The notes under the pieces were generated by a model. The model was not told the DNA's origin and did no database searches. It saw only the letters and a list, made by a program, of their open reading frames with translations. Positions 1 through 13,400 of a stretch of 64,000 nucleotides of DNA are shown here, in pieces. A program made the position numbers and the translations under genes. Positions within the stretch are counted from its first letter, which is position 1. Each line of letters begins with the position of its first letter. The DNA lies in the NCBI RefSeq assembly GCF_949628215.1, contig NC_134278.1, positions 107,303,277-107,367,276 on the forward strand, given 5' to 3'. This DNA is from Phalacrocorax aristotelis. Taxonomy: Eukaryota; Chordata; Aves; Suliformes; Phalacrocoracidae.

Positions 1-3000
1 TTACCTGCTCCTTCTTCATCCACCGCTATACTGTCCAAAGGAGTAAATAATCTTTGGTCTTTGATCAAAATGTGTATTAATAGCATCTTATCTTATGCCT
101 CCAAACTTTCACAGATTTATAACACAGTATTTCCTATCTGCAGGATTTTAAAACTGTATTGAAAATTAAAGTGCATGGGATCTCTTTGAGGAAAAAATAT
201 TAATGGCATATGAAAAACATGCTTCATAACACACTTCCTGCTCACCGATAAATTGTATTCAATTCTGCATGCAGAGCAGAGGGCTATTTCAACTTATGCA
301 GAGCTCTAAGAGCATTAATTTCACTAGGACCCACTTAAGAACATACTCTTGCAAGAGTGCCACAGGACAGCAGGGTTTATCCTACTGACCAATCCAAAAC
401 TACATGCTAGGATTGTAGTGTGTATTCTGTTAAGAAAATGAGAGAAGTTATTATTTAGGTCAAGTGTAAAATTTAAAAAAAAAAAAAAAAAAAGGCTTAC
501 TAAATAGCTGTAATTGGCATAACTCTCCAAGTGTAAATAGAGATCCTTCCAGGAAAAGGCATTTCTAGTTCTGATCTGGCACGTGAAACATGACAATGTT
601 GGGAAAAATACTTTTCTGCTAGCAAAACTGGAACTCAGGCAGGACTCTTACCCATACAGAAGTGTTGCAAAACCCCTCAATCCCCTAATATGCACTACTT
701 TACGAGCAGAATTTTTGGATTAAAGGGGAGAATGTATTTAAGGTCATTTCTAAACACACCAGCATTAGCTTTTTTTTTTCTTTTAGATATAAAAACTAGA
801 ACATGGACTTCCCTCCTATCCTCCCACCCACCCCCCCCAAACACACATACACTAAAAATATATAAATAAAGGAAATGAAACTTCCCCATCAATGAAAATA
901 GTGTATGGGGCGGGGTGGGGGGGTGGTGTGGGAGTGCAGAACAAAGACAAAAATGGATTTGTACAGCATCTTTTATGGCCAACTAAGAGTCAAATGACCT
1001 TTTTTTTTTTTTAAGACAGAGAACTTCAGCCATTATCAAATTTTAAACTTGCTTCACAGGTTTGGGTGCTTTTTTTTCACAGTCCCGTGCTGAAGTTATT
1101 TAGGATTCAATATTCATTTAAAGAGAAAGTACCCAATATAAATTCTGCACTTCAAATGGACCCTGTCCTTTAAGAGCCATGGTAAGCCTTGTTCTAGCCA
1201 CACCATGTTAACAAAAACTTTTCACCATCAGAGGCCTTTTAAAAAAGAGCTACTGATAATTTAACATTTGACTTATACCTATTTTGCTGGGGCAATCCTT
1301 CCCCAGTCCATATTTTTGCAGTCTTCACAGTCCAGGGTTAGCTGGAGGTTTTAGTACCTGAATCTTAGCTTTTCCTCATTACCGAACATGAAATTTTTGA
1401 CAAATGAAAAAAAAAAAAATCAAAAGAGACCATCTACAACATTCTTGCTATGTTATAGATGCAATGAAGTCTAAACATGAAGAGAAAAAAAAAGACTAAG
1501 CAAAACAAAACCTTGCAGCACTGCACTTCAAGGACATATCACAATGCAGGCTCTATCAAAAACCTTACAAGGAGCCGCTGATGAGGGAAGGGAGGGGAAA
1601 GACAGCAACCATTTTCTCGCTGAACTAAGACAGGAGAAAATTTGTGATAAGGCCCAGGATGGCTGCTTTAGAAAGGTCGAATTGGTGGGGTGGGGAAACA
1701 CGGCACTTGTGGCCATGGGCCTGGAAAGTGACCTACACCAACCCAGCTGACCGGCAGATGGGAAGCTGAAGATCAGCAATTTGCATGAAATTCTTGCAAA
1801 ATCTGAACTGTAAATTGAAGAAAGACAAACCAAAAAGAAATTTTTTTTAAAAAATCAACTACCTTTTGAGTCTACATCATATCAGCATCTTGGGTCTTTC
1901 CAGAGCAGATCATCAGTCAACCATGAAAACTTAGGTGGGCTGTTTGTGTGAGACACGTTACTCTTTGTTACAGAGTAAGCTGAAACCACAAGACTCATTT
2001 CACTCAGAACCTCAAAATATACCCAACGCTACACAACTCCTCCAAAACCCTGCAACATCCCCACTGTAAGATGGAGAGTTTAAACTGTAAAAAAAAAAAT
2101 AAATAAAATCCTTATTATAGGGTAATAGGGCATACATTAAAAGCATGCCCTGGGTTCCCAAAACCATTATCCTCTCCAGAAGAAAGTAACGTAAATTATA
2201 TATTCGCCTTGTAGTTTCTGCGGCAGCAGGTTGTAACCTGAGCACATTTTCCAGTTTTACCCCCCACAAATCAATGTCTTTTTTCTTTCTGCTACTGTTT
2301 TGAGCAGGGCCAGGTGAGCCTGCACACCCCCCACCACAGAGCCAAGCCAGAAAGAGACAAAATAAACCGCTGTCAAAAGTACTCTTCCTTCTGCCCACAG
2401 AAACCAATATCCAACAAGAACCAGTGTTGATACGACTCGCCTATCACCTGCATTATCTACTCTGTCCTCCCGGCCGGGCTGGACTGCACTAGAGACACGT
2501 GTGCAAACGCAGCAGTGAGGAGATGATGGTACAAGAGCCCATTCTTGGCATCCCCAGATGCCAAAACACTCCCACAAGCTCTACAAGATAACTTGGTGCA
2601 TAAACACATGCTGCTAAAAAGCAAATTCAGTGGATCTCTTCAATCTGTTCAGCTTCAAGCAAAGAGTTAAAGAATAAACCAAAACTGATAAAATTGTTGC
2701 TACCTTTCTTTGAACCACGCTCAGACCTGCTCTTTGAAGGAAAAGCTGCCTTTCTTAAAATATATTTGAATGTGCTATTTTTGTCTTTATCTTAGAAGGC
2801 CTGATTTCCCCTCACAGCCCTGCAATTGATTACAATAATAGGTTTCTTAGAACTGGACAAGTTAAGGAGAGGTTTTTATAACTTCATATGCAGCAAAAAG
2901 TATGGAATTTGCTGCCTTCAGGTATTTTTTCAGTTTCGAGTGCAGCCCCCTCACCCCACCACCCTACAGATACTCAAACGGGCAAGAACTCTACTCTTCT

Positions 3001-5440
3001 AAGCAGTGCCATGGAAGTCAGCACAGCCCCTCGTGCCGCTCACGTTATGTAAATAACTGAGCGCTCGGCAGCCACGCCAGGCAGAATTCATACACGCATT
3101 TAGAGATGCTTCTTCCTACGTCTTACAGGTGGAAGACAGGCAAAAGGATCTGTTCATTTTAGGGACAGAAAAACTTAATTCTGATCATAATTCTTCATTG
3201 GAGGCTATGCAGCCCCTAAAAAAATGCAAGGGGAGGAAACAAATTGTTTCCATATCAACCATTATTTTGCGTCTATCAAACACTGCTTGCTTTAAAAAAA
3301 AAAAAAAACAACAAACAAAAAAAAAACAGAAAACTCCTATTTCTAAGGAAGATGACATGAAACTCCCTTATCTTGCAAGTTATTCTGACACATCATAAGG
3401 AGCCACAACCTTCCAGCACCAGAATCTCATGATGACATTACAGATCGCAGGGCCCTTCTTTAGTTTACTACCGTCCCATTACAGAATGGGGAACTTCTCG
3501 AACACTTTGCCAAGTAAGTTTTTAAGCAACATATTCCCCACTTGATTAGAACAAACAAACAAACAAAGATTAAAATATTCACAGCAAAATATTATCTTAC
3601 TGCTTTAGAAAACCTGCAGTACATTGCAAGACCAGCCTTCTCAGACTTTTCTCATACTCCCTGCCAGATGCCAAATTACAAACTCCATTTATATTGGCAA
3701 GCCTCACCGTATCACTGGGGACATTAAAATGACCAGAAGTAATGGAGTTTTTAAGTTTAAAATTTAGGAATTCCATTTTTCTACTTAGGCTACTTGAGCA
3801 CTACCCAAAAGTGAAACAAACCTGAAACAGGGACTCGCTTTATGGTCTTACATGCACACCGGAGTATTCTCAGAGACATGGGATGAGCAGTCAAGGTTGA
3901 GAAAAATAAATGGATAAGATGTGGAGACTTTTTCAGTCCATCCAAATACTGCATGAGTCAACGCTAGGTAGAGAGGTTAGTCACACTGTGGTTTATTTAC
4001 ACTCACAATGGCCCATGCTGGAGTGATGTAAACATCAAAGGCAGGATGCCTACCTCGGCAGATGCCTCTGGCCCCATTGCTGTCCCCCAGGGAAGGATGC
4101 CAATGGCAGGACACACGTTGATAGTGGAGTGATTGAGCCCTGACCTTATCATGTCACCCAGAAGCTGATTCTCTGCTCTTCACTCAGGCCAATTTCCACA
4201 GTGAAGTGCACTACTTGTACTTGAGATTTTTTGGCTTTTCAAGATACACTGGTTTGACTACCACACCGACAACGCTGCTCAGTTCCCCGCTGCAGCCTCC
4301 CAACTTCAGAAACACAAGCTGCTTATCAAAAGGAGCACAACAGATCATAAGAGCATTTCTGTGTGCCAAAACTTCTGAGAAGTGTATATTTAAACCTTTA
4401 ATTTTTCCAAAGTACATCCGACTATTGGTTATAGAAAAAAACGCATACAACATCTTTTCTTCATATGAACAGTCACTTATCTAAATTCTAAACAAATATA
4501 TTTATTTGTTTTAAGCAAAGCCGTATAGCTTAACTTCCATGCCACATATGCCTGCATGGAGCATTGAAAAGGCAGCGCTTCTGTTGTTAAATACCTGCCT
4601 TGGACAAGCCTTAGAAAAAAGGGTAACATACCAACCAGGGAACATCATGCCCCGTCACTTCAGCGGGTAACAAAGTTAAATGGGTTATCTCTAGATAGAG
4701 GCGTCTTATTAAGGAAATGGCTCCATTCCGATCCAATATAACATCCCAACAAGACCACCAAGGAGATGAGCGATCACAGCAACTAGATGCAATATACCAC
4801 GTGCAGGAAGGCTTCATGCATACACCGACATGACAGGGATGGGTCACTTCATCATGGCGCTGCGCCCCGAGCGCGGGCAGGGGGCTGGTCCTGGGGGAGC
4901 TCTGCGGGCAGGTGCCCAAGGCAGGATGGCCACAGGCAGTAGCGTGGCCCCGCCAAGCAGCCTGGCAGGCCAGGCCCAAGCTTGCCAGGTGAACTCTCCC
5001 CTCCTCCCATGAGACACAGTAAAATTATAGCTGTCAAAGATGTAAAACATCACCCCTAGTGATTACCTGCTTAAATCATTAATCACGCAGTTAAGCACTT
5101 TGCAGCGTTTTCCGTAACTAGTTTAGTTACGGGTCACCATACATATTTTGATGCTCCCATATTACTCTGTAAAAATCTAGGAACCTCACCAGCAACTACC
5201 AGAATCACAACCAGTGTTGATGCACTGGGACTGCAAGTCTAGGTCAGAATTTACCAGGCAAAGGTATGAACCCTGCTAAGTTTACAACTCCAATAGTCAA
5301 GCCTGGCTAGTTGACTGGCAGATGTGAAAACCACTCTGTAAAGTCAGCAGAAGGATGAGTAGGCATTACCCATTTATTAACCGGTTAACTGCCAATTAAT
5401 TTTACTTGCAAATTACCCCGCTGGTATTTAAACATCTGGC
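1..5440. other. AT-rich noncoding region left of the CpG island
   Basis: No exon of a recognisable protein is visible on either strand; open frames here are short and lack conserved motifs. The stretch holds homopolymer tracts (A-run at about 475-493, T-runs near 771 and 1002, A-runs near 1408, 2090 and 3294) and C- or G-rich patches near 830 and 910. If the CpG island to the right drives a minus-strand transcript, this would be its first intron. That is inference only. Confidence 0.5.
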
Positions 5441-6048
5441 TAAGATTTTTTGTTCGTTACCCCCCGCTTTCCCCCCGTATTTTGACGGGCCAGAAAAACG
5501 AAGCACTCCTGCGCCCCGGCAGCGCCCGGCCCGCCGTGCATTCCTCTCCCGCGGAAAAGGAGAAATTCACGTTTCTGCAAAATAAGTTCGCACCCAGCGG
5601 CGCCACCCGGCCGCGGGGAAGGGCTCCCTCCCTCCCAAGCCGAGACCCGGACCGCCTGGTCGCTCGCCCTGACTGATACCGAAACCGTGCCGAGCGCGGG
5701 CGGGCGGGGGGTCGCGCGTGGGCCGGCCACTCGTGTCGGGGAGCCGTGACGGCTGCCGCGGGACCGCCGTTCGGACAACTTCCGCGGCAAGCCTCGCCGA
5801 GCCGGCCCTCCCCGCCTCGCTCCCCGCACGGCACCGCACGGCGCGGAGCCCGGGACCTAGCGGCGGCGCCGCGCCCCGCTACCGGCCCCGCCGCCCCCCT
5901 TCCCGCCCGGGCCGGGCAGGTACGAGGTCCGGGGCAGCGCCTCGCGCCGCGCCCGCCCCCGGCCCGCTCCCGCCGCCCCGGGCGCCCCCCGCCCGCCTTC
6001 CCTCCCTCCCTCTCTCCCTCCCGCGGCCGGCGGGGAGCGGCGATCGGT

Positions 6049-6084
6049 GAGGAGGAGGAGGAGGAGGAGGAGGAGGAGGAGGCA
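6049..6084 (+). repeat. (GAG)n trinucleotide repeat in CpG island
   Basis: About eleven uninterrupted GAG units lie in the island, preceded by a CT-rich run at about 5996-6022. It is probably untranslated. Such purine tracts are often length-polymorphic. Confidence 0.9.
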
Positions 6085-6564
6085 GCAGGCAGGGCCTCGC
6101 CTACTCGGCGCTGCAGACCGAAAGCGAACTGCAAACTGCAAACTTTTTTTTTTCCCCCCTCTCATTTTTTTTTCCTCCCAGCGCAGCCCCGCTCGTGCAA
6201 AAATGAAACTTGCGAAGCGTTCGCCTACCTGGCGTGAAGTCTGCAACAAGTGCAGGCGCGGGGGCCGGGCGCGGGGAGCGGCGGGGCTTATGTCGGTGTC
6301 GGCGAGGAGGGAGCAATTGCGATATTAATTTATTACAGAGCTTCCCGGGCTCGGTCCTACTTCACTTACAGTACGGCGCTCATCCTGTAAACAAATATCG
6401 CTCCGCCAGGAAACATACTCCCCCCCGGCCCGGCCCCGGCCGCGCTGCCAGGCTCCCACCCCGCCGGCGGCAGCGGCACATGGAGCGGAGCGGGGCGGGG
6501 GCCCGCCGCACCCCCCCGCACCGCCCCGCGCAGCGCCGCGCCGGGGGAGGCTCCGGGTACCGGC

Positions 6565-6573
6565 ACTTACCTC
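6565..6573 (-). other. candidate splice donor of a minus-strand first exon
   Basis: Read on the minus strand, the sequence is GAG followed by GTAAGT, a perfect match to the 5' splice-site consensus. The exon would end at 6571 and the intron begin at 6570. Its place inside a CpG island suits the end of a first, noncoding exon whose start would lie at about 6.7-7.4 kb. The transcription start cannot be read from the sequence. Confidence 0.4.
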
Positions 6574-6619
6574 CGGCACGGCCTCCCCCGCCCGCCGCGC
6601 TGCCTTTGCCGAGTCCGTG

Positions 6620-6750
6620 ATGCAAAAAAAAAAAAAAAATTTTTAAAAAAAGAAAAAGGGGAAAAAAATCCCGGTGTCAGCAGATCGCTGTCAAATTATT
6701 TTCTTGCAGAAGAGAGAGGAGAGAGGGAACGGGCGGGGGGGGGGGGGAAG
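6620..6750. repeat. A/T-rich interruption and poly-G run inside the CpG island
   Basis: A run of 16 A, then TTTTT and further A-rich sequence (about 6624-6668), is followed by a G-run at about 6735-6748. These low-complexity tracts break otherwise extreme CpG-rich sequence. No function is assigned. Confidence 0.7.
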
Positions 6751-7482
6751 CAGAAGCAGAAGGGGGAGGAGGCTGCGGGAGGCGGCGGGATCCCTCCGCC
6801 GCGATGGGTCTGGCCCCGGGTGGCGAAGCAGGAAGTAAGGTGTCGGCGGCGCCGCGGCCGCCCGGCCCCGCGGCGGGGCGAGGGCGAGGGGCGCCCGCCG
6901 CCTTCGGGGGCTACGCCGCCGGCCCTGCGCCGCCGCCGCCGCCTCCCTCCCGCCTCCCGCTCCGCCGCGCCGCGGTCTCGCCGGCGGCCCCTCCTCTCAG
7001 GGCGGCGAGCGCAGCGCAGGTGCCGGGGCCACCGGCGGCGACCTGTCAGCGGCTGCCCCGCCGGCGCGGAGCCGAGCGGCCGGGAGCGGGGCCGCAGATC
7101 GGCGGGAGGCGGGCGAGGGGTGCCGCGGGCTCCCGCCGCATGCCGCAGGGCGGAGGGGCCGGGGCCGGCTCCCGCTCCCGCCCGGGCGGCGGCGCCGGGG
7201 GGTGACGGCGGCGCCGCGGGCCGGCACCGCGCCGGTCCTGGGGCGGGGGGTCCCGCCGCCGAGGGGCTGGGGCGGGGACGGGGACACGGGTGTCTCCCCT
7301 GGCGCCGCGGGGGTGCCGTGCGGGGGAGGCGGGGGATATCGGGGGCTGCGGCGGGGGAGGAAGCGGCCGGGGGTGAAGGCACTCTCCCACCGCGGGGGTC
7401 TCCTTCCCTGAGCGGGGAAGCGCCGCCGGGGCTGCCGGCGACGCCGGGGGGCTCCTGTGCTTTGGGTTTATTTAGAAGTTAA

Positions 7483-10400
7483 TTCTCTAATAGAGCGAAC
7501 CTTGTAGGAATTTGTTCCTGTGGTCACCGATCTTTACCACTGGTAGTCTTAAATTATAATTCCCTCCCCCGCCTCCTTTTTTTTTTTTTTCTTCTAATTC
7601 CATATAAACGTTTTGGTGAAATACCTCATCGGTCCTGCCTCCCTTGAGCTCAGAATTTGCATTAGATTGCACCAAAACGTTCCCTTGCAGGGAAGGATTT
7701 TGCATCTTAGGGACAGATACGTGATGCATACGGCTTATGCAGTGCTCTTTTTAAGCTCATGGACAATGACAGACAAGTTACTGTAAGAAACCGTAACTGG
7801 GAAGAGAGAAACTGAAACGGGGGTGGTTCTAGGGCCTACTTCTGCCTTCAGAGAGGGGAAAAAAAAAAAAGCCCCAACAGACAAAACTCTGAAGGGTTAT
7901 AACTGGAACAGAAAAAGCTCGTTTGGTGTTGTGTTTGTGATTCAGCCTTACATTATAATGGTTACCAGCAGCCTCATTTTCTTTTTATGGTCATCCTGGT
8001 TTCCTGGTTGCATGACACTTATGTTGGGCCACTCTTCTTAATAATTTAGCCTTTTATGAGATTGTTTTGATTTACAGTGTAGATTAGAGCAAGAGTGAAA
8101 AAGTATGATATCACCCATTGGCTTTTAAACTCCTTCGTAAGCTACGCAAAGGTCTCAGTTCTTTAAAATGTCGAGAGAAAGGTTCTTTTTTTTTTCCCAG
8201 CCAACTAGTCATTTTCTAATTTTATTTTTACTTAAGTGAAAAATACCATTGAGATATTGTAACTTCTCTGTGCTGAGCTATGCAAAATCAATGCTGAGTT
8301 TGGGATTCAATGGTTGGCTTGTTTGCTTGCTGGTGTCCTAAGTCATATAAACTATGTTGAAAATAGAATTAAAACCACAACGCAACATGTGCCTTGCCTC
8401 TGTTTGTTTTTTATGTCTACTCTGAAACCCAGAATAGCCCGTATTACTTGTGATTCTCAAAATGACCTTAGAATATAATAAATGGAGTTTAACACAGTCT
8501 TTCTAGGTTTGTCTCAGTGTCTCAACTCGTTCAGCTAATCAATACAAAGAAATCTATATTGAATCGGCTAGGTGTTACTTGATTTACCGGAAACATGGCA
8601 GGTTTGTGCTGTAACTCTCAAAATAGAAGCAAATGTATAATTTAAACTTGGACAAAGAATCACTATCCAGCAGCCTTCTGACATAATATAAACTCGACCC
8701 ATCTTACTCTGCCATACCAGGTTTAGCTATGCAAAATTCTTTTGAATGAAGTAAACTAGTTTATTAGCTTTCGACAACATTTCAAGAAAACGGGGGGGCT
8801 GGCTATAGCCAGCCTGCATTCTTTAGACTTATCCTGCAGTTTATGAATTGGGCTCGTTCAAAAGCACAAAGCCTTAATTTATGTTCTCAGTTTTCCTGAT
8901 CCTTCTTCTAATCTTCAGTTATATGAGTATCAAGCTTCCCAGTTTTGAATAACAAATCATATTACTATTTACAGTCTTCAATCTCAGAATAATTCTATGG
9001 CCTTGTCATGATTTTGCTTAACAACATTTTGGCAGTGATAACTGAAGCTGGGGTGAGGTCCTGGCCAGCCGAGCCACTCGCTTGCTGCTGTCAGAAGAGG
9101 GAGACTTTGCTCTCTCTCGCCTGCCAGCTGGCTTGCCCCGCCAAGCTGGCTCAGCTCACCAAACCAGCGGACTATTCCCTCCCTGGGTTAATTTCCTGCC
9201 ATTTTGGTGAGCTCCCTGGGAGGTCTGCTGGGTGCTGGGGCAGCCCAAGGGGGGCTGCAGGGGTACACAGGATGGGGAGGGCCTGTGGAGCCGCTGCTTG
9301 CAGCAGCAGCAAGCTGGCAGGGTGGCTCAGCTGCCTCCTGGAACCTCCCACCACTTAGAAACAAGAGAAAAGCGGCAAAAGTCTTACGGTAACTGCCATC
9401 GCTCTGTCAGATTTTTGTTAGAGATTAATGAATTTTAATTTTTTCTGAGTGGGGCTGTTTCAGAAATGAAAGAATTGCAGATGTGTAGAAGTGGCAGAGG
9501 TCTCTGATCATCCTCCTGGTTCATTCCTGTCCGACACAGGATTTCTGTGTCACTATCTTCCCAAGCACCTTAGTTTTTATTAGGAGGCTTTGCCTTGACA
9601 TTGTGGGCTTTCCAAGAAAGACAATGCTGAAGAAAACAGAGTATGATAGTGGTAGAAGGCAACAGACTTTGTTCAATGGCTGGAGTCATTAAAATAAAAC
9701 CCCTTAAGACTCCTTAATGAGTTGCATTTATGCAAGTATCTTAGTAGTCAAAGTCACAGCAGCCAAAATATGAATGTCCATCCAGTTTCTCAGTTTTGGA
9801 TGCCTATTTCCAGATTGAATTTTGAATTGTGGATGTTATCTTAAAAAAATAATAAACCTTAATTATCCAAGTTGGTTGGACAAAACTAATGACAGGCTTA
9901 GTTTTGTTTTAATATGGAGTTTTTGAGACATCCTGCCATACTGATGCAGGATTTAGAATTGGAAGCAAGTTCAGTCTCAGAATCTGACATCCTACAGAAT
10001 GTGGACTGTAGTATTTGTAATTGAGATTGTAACTGGCTTAGTTAAAGTTTATTTTCCAGAAAAAAAGTCATTATGGAACTTTCAAGAAATGGCAAATATG
10101 TCCTCTGCTACCAGTTGTTCTGGTGTAATTACTGATCACCTCCTGGTTAAATGTTTGAACTTGATTTTTCATTTCAATTTGTGAGTTTTCCAGCATGACA
10201 TTGCTGGTTCTTTCCCTTCTAAATTAGTTTGGTATCATCTCAGTCCCTTGCATTTAGTCAGTCATTTACCCTTGCCTCTTTCTTTCCAGATAAATAAGAA
10301 ATGCTGGGGCCATAAAGGAGTGATGCTACTAGGGTCAGAATAGTTTAAAAAGCCAAATGTGTGTTTTCTGTGATCACATTCCCTGTGCATCATAAGGGAA

Positions 10401-13400
10401 TTAATTACCTACAGCATCCCACATACCTGAACACAAGAAAAATAAAAGAGTTGGCAATGGGCTTGCTCAGAGATCAGGAAGTACATCCTTCCAAGTATCC
10501 CTGTGCTCAGAAAAACTGTGTATCTCTGCTTTGTTTGAAGGTAACGTTAGCAACCCAGCTCTCGCCTTGGTGCTCCTTGCCTTCATGCGCGTCCAAGTTT
10601 CTCCCTCTTAGGTCCTCTCCCTGGGAAGCTCAGGACATTGAGAACTTCCAGGATAAAACAGCTTGTGCTCTTTGGTGTCACTTCTTACTGCATCCGTTGC
10701 AAGTTAGGAAAAATAGCCAAGGTTGAAATGGAGCTGAATAATTTTTAGTAGGAATGCGTCGGGACACCAGCTATCATGGACTACCATGTACTTGCCTTTG
10801 GCCACTTCCACTGCCTGGGTGAGGGCCAGGCCGCTGTCAGACATGCAGCATCCCAGCCTTGCTGGTCCAAGATGCTTCTTGTCCAGTGAAGCAGCTGCTC
10901 TGATCCCAGATGTGAGGCGAAGTCACGGATTTCACCAGGAGCCTAATCTGATCTCAGACCGTGCCACCCCCGTTTGAGAACTAATACTGGAAGTAAGACT
11001 TTTTTTTTTTTAAAGGCTTCACTTTCAGCCAGATTGGTTTGCTGATTGCGCAGCATAAGGAGTGGTGCAGAAAATGTGCCAAGGAGAGAAGAGCATTAAA
11101 GCATGCTGCTGTCACTCAGACTGCTCGTGAAAGCCCTGCCTGCTAGGTCTCTTTCCATGAAGGCTAAAACCAAAGTAAATTGCGATGGCTAAGGTCCTGC
11201 CGTCCCCTCTGCAAGTTACTGCCTCCAGCTGCATAGTTTTACCTCCTGTTTGCACCCAGTGCTGACACTCACTGCTTCCCCAGTAAGCCAGATCATCTCC
11301 CAACACTGGCAGAAATCCTGTGTAATTTTCCCCCTGAATTGCTTCACTGGGTCAGCCAGGTGAGTAGCAGAAAAGGAGGCAGGGTTTTGTGCCCAAAAGC
11401 GGGATTTGGAGCCGCACCAGTTTAAATTGCCTTTAATTGTCATGATGGCTGCTACCTCATCCCGCAGATAAGATGCTCTTTAAGAAGGTTGGTCCTTGCA
11501 GAGGACCAAAAAAAATCCCAAACAAACAAGGAAAAGTGAACCCACACGGCTGTCTGCACCATGGTCAGCTCTGGAAGTCCACAAGTGCTAGTATTCTCTC
11601 AGCCTGAACCTTGGGAACTTTTTGACAAAGCTGAGAGCCACCTGTCTATGAGTCAGTCGCTGAGCTGCTCCTCCCGCGCAGCCTGTGGGAGCTGCCGAGC
11701 CCCCAGCGCTCCAGCTGGTGCTGATGGAGCTGGGTGCTGCTGGATGGGGGCTCCTCCTGGCAGCTCTCGGCGGGACTCGGCCTTGACCTTCCTGCATCTC
11801 CCTGCAGTTGGGCACACAGGAGACACAACAGTGCTTCGCAGGGATGCTCTGAAACAAATTAAAGCCTGTAAAGTGCTTAGGAATGTTTTGGTAAAGAAGA
11901 CAGTGATAGGCAAGTTAGAAATATGAAGACTTGGAGATTTTTTTTCAATAACACTATTACTGTTTTGCAACCATGTGCAAGCCCAAGAGAGGAAAATGAG
12001 TTAGAAACATTGGAAGTTTGAAAGGGGTCATTCTTGCTTCGTTTGGTTTGTGCCAGTTCCCATTCTCCTTGGAAGAGTCACTTATACTATCATATTGTCA
12101 GAAATAATCTGTGGGCATGTACATGTGCACATAAGAGAGACGGTGACATGGACCATCTTGCAGGATCACGTCTTAGTGAGCAACGCTTCAGTTTGTGTGG
12201 CTTTTTCACATGCAGGAGAAGAGGAAATGTTTTATTTTAGAAAATACACTGACATGTGTATTTTTAATTTATAAATGTGTATAATATATACATATTATAT
12301 AAATTATAGTACATATGTTTGTAAATTATGAATGCATAAACATCTAAAACTCATGTATCTTTATAAAACTAACATAAGTGAAAATCTCTTTTCTTTTTAA
12401 AATAATTTCCAGATTTCAAGTTGATGGTGTGGTTTGAGCTATTCTAAACTTTAAAACCACTCATTCTGTTGCAGCTTTTTGTGTCAGTAGATCTGAGAGG
12501 GTCTTTTTTTTTTTTACAGGTGGGTAAACTAGGGAATGGAGGTGGTCCAGCGTCATCCAGGAAAGTAGCTGCAGAGGTAATGTATGAAAACAAGTCTCCT
12601 AAGTCTTTGTACTTCATTATGTCTTAAAGACAGGCCAGTATTTTTCAGGTAAGTCTTATGCCCAACTCGAAATGTTTGGAGCTTTGACTGACATGCAAGA
12701 AGTTCTATCCTCCTGGCTTTGTATGCACTCTTGGTGGTAACAACTGAAAACTGCTGTATGAAGAAACATCCCTTATTTTAAATGTCCTGCTGTTGTACTA
12801 CTGGAAAGAAATGCATGGTCCTTTTTGCAGACAAAGATTCATTTCGATTATGGTACTCAGTGGAAACAGCCTTTACAGAGACACCGTCAACTTGAAATCC
12901 AGTGAAATATAGTTACAGATTTAAGGTAGTGCCTCCTACGACTTCTGTTGAATGACCCCACCAATCTTCATGGATTGTTTTTTCTTGGCTTTAAAAATCT
13001 GTTACATGGTAAAATTGACATATACAAAAAGAGGCTTTAGGATGACTTGTTACACAGAACTGTACTGATTTCTAAGGTGTTTGCTGAATGAAGGAAATCA
13101 TACTTTTGAGTATTGGAAGGAAAAGTGAAGCTGATGGTATGCAAAAAAAATTCTAAAGATAGAAGGTAAACAGTTATGGAAGAGATGTGTGATGAGAGTA
13201 GAAGGAAGCCTGGCATCTTAACTTTAAGTTGCAGTTAATCTAAGTAATTTTCTGTAATGGAAGGATAATACCTAAATACAGATACAATTAAGTCAGCGTG
13301 GTTCCCTGCCACAATGTGCAACACGTCCAAATCCCCACTGACAACTAAGATCAAGATTAAAGTTTTCCAGTGTAGGTAGTGAATTTCAGTGCAATGGCAG

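Larger units (their letters stand above)
5450..7482. promoter_or_regulatory. CpG island, probable promoter of a divergent minus-strand gene
   Basis: About 2 kb of very GC-rich sequence with dense CpG stands out from AT-rich flanks on both sides. Such islands normally mark promoters. It contains a perfect minus-strand splice donor at about 6570, a (GAG)n run at 6051-6082, CT-rich runs near 6000 and an A/T-rich interruption at 6620-6670. In humans the gene divergent from UBR2 is TRERF1, so a TRERF1 promoter and first noncoding exon is the leading guess. No coding sequence confirms this. Long open frames inside it result from GC-rich composition. Confidence 0.6.

Noticed and set aside
5457..7482. 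Long open frames (up to about 228 codons) on both strands in the first CpG island
   Set aside because: They are rich in Arg, Gly, Pro, Ala and overlap in several frames, as expected where GC-rich sequence lacks stop codons. No conserved domain is visible.
9030..9360. GC-richer patch with a 116-codon frame as a possible exon
   Set aside because: No conserved motif or convincing splice context; it could be an old repeat but cannot be assigned.
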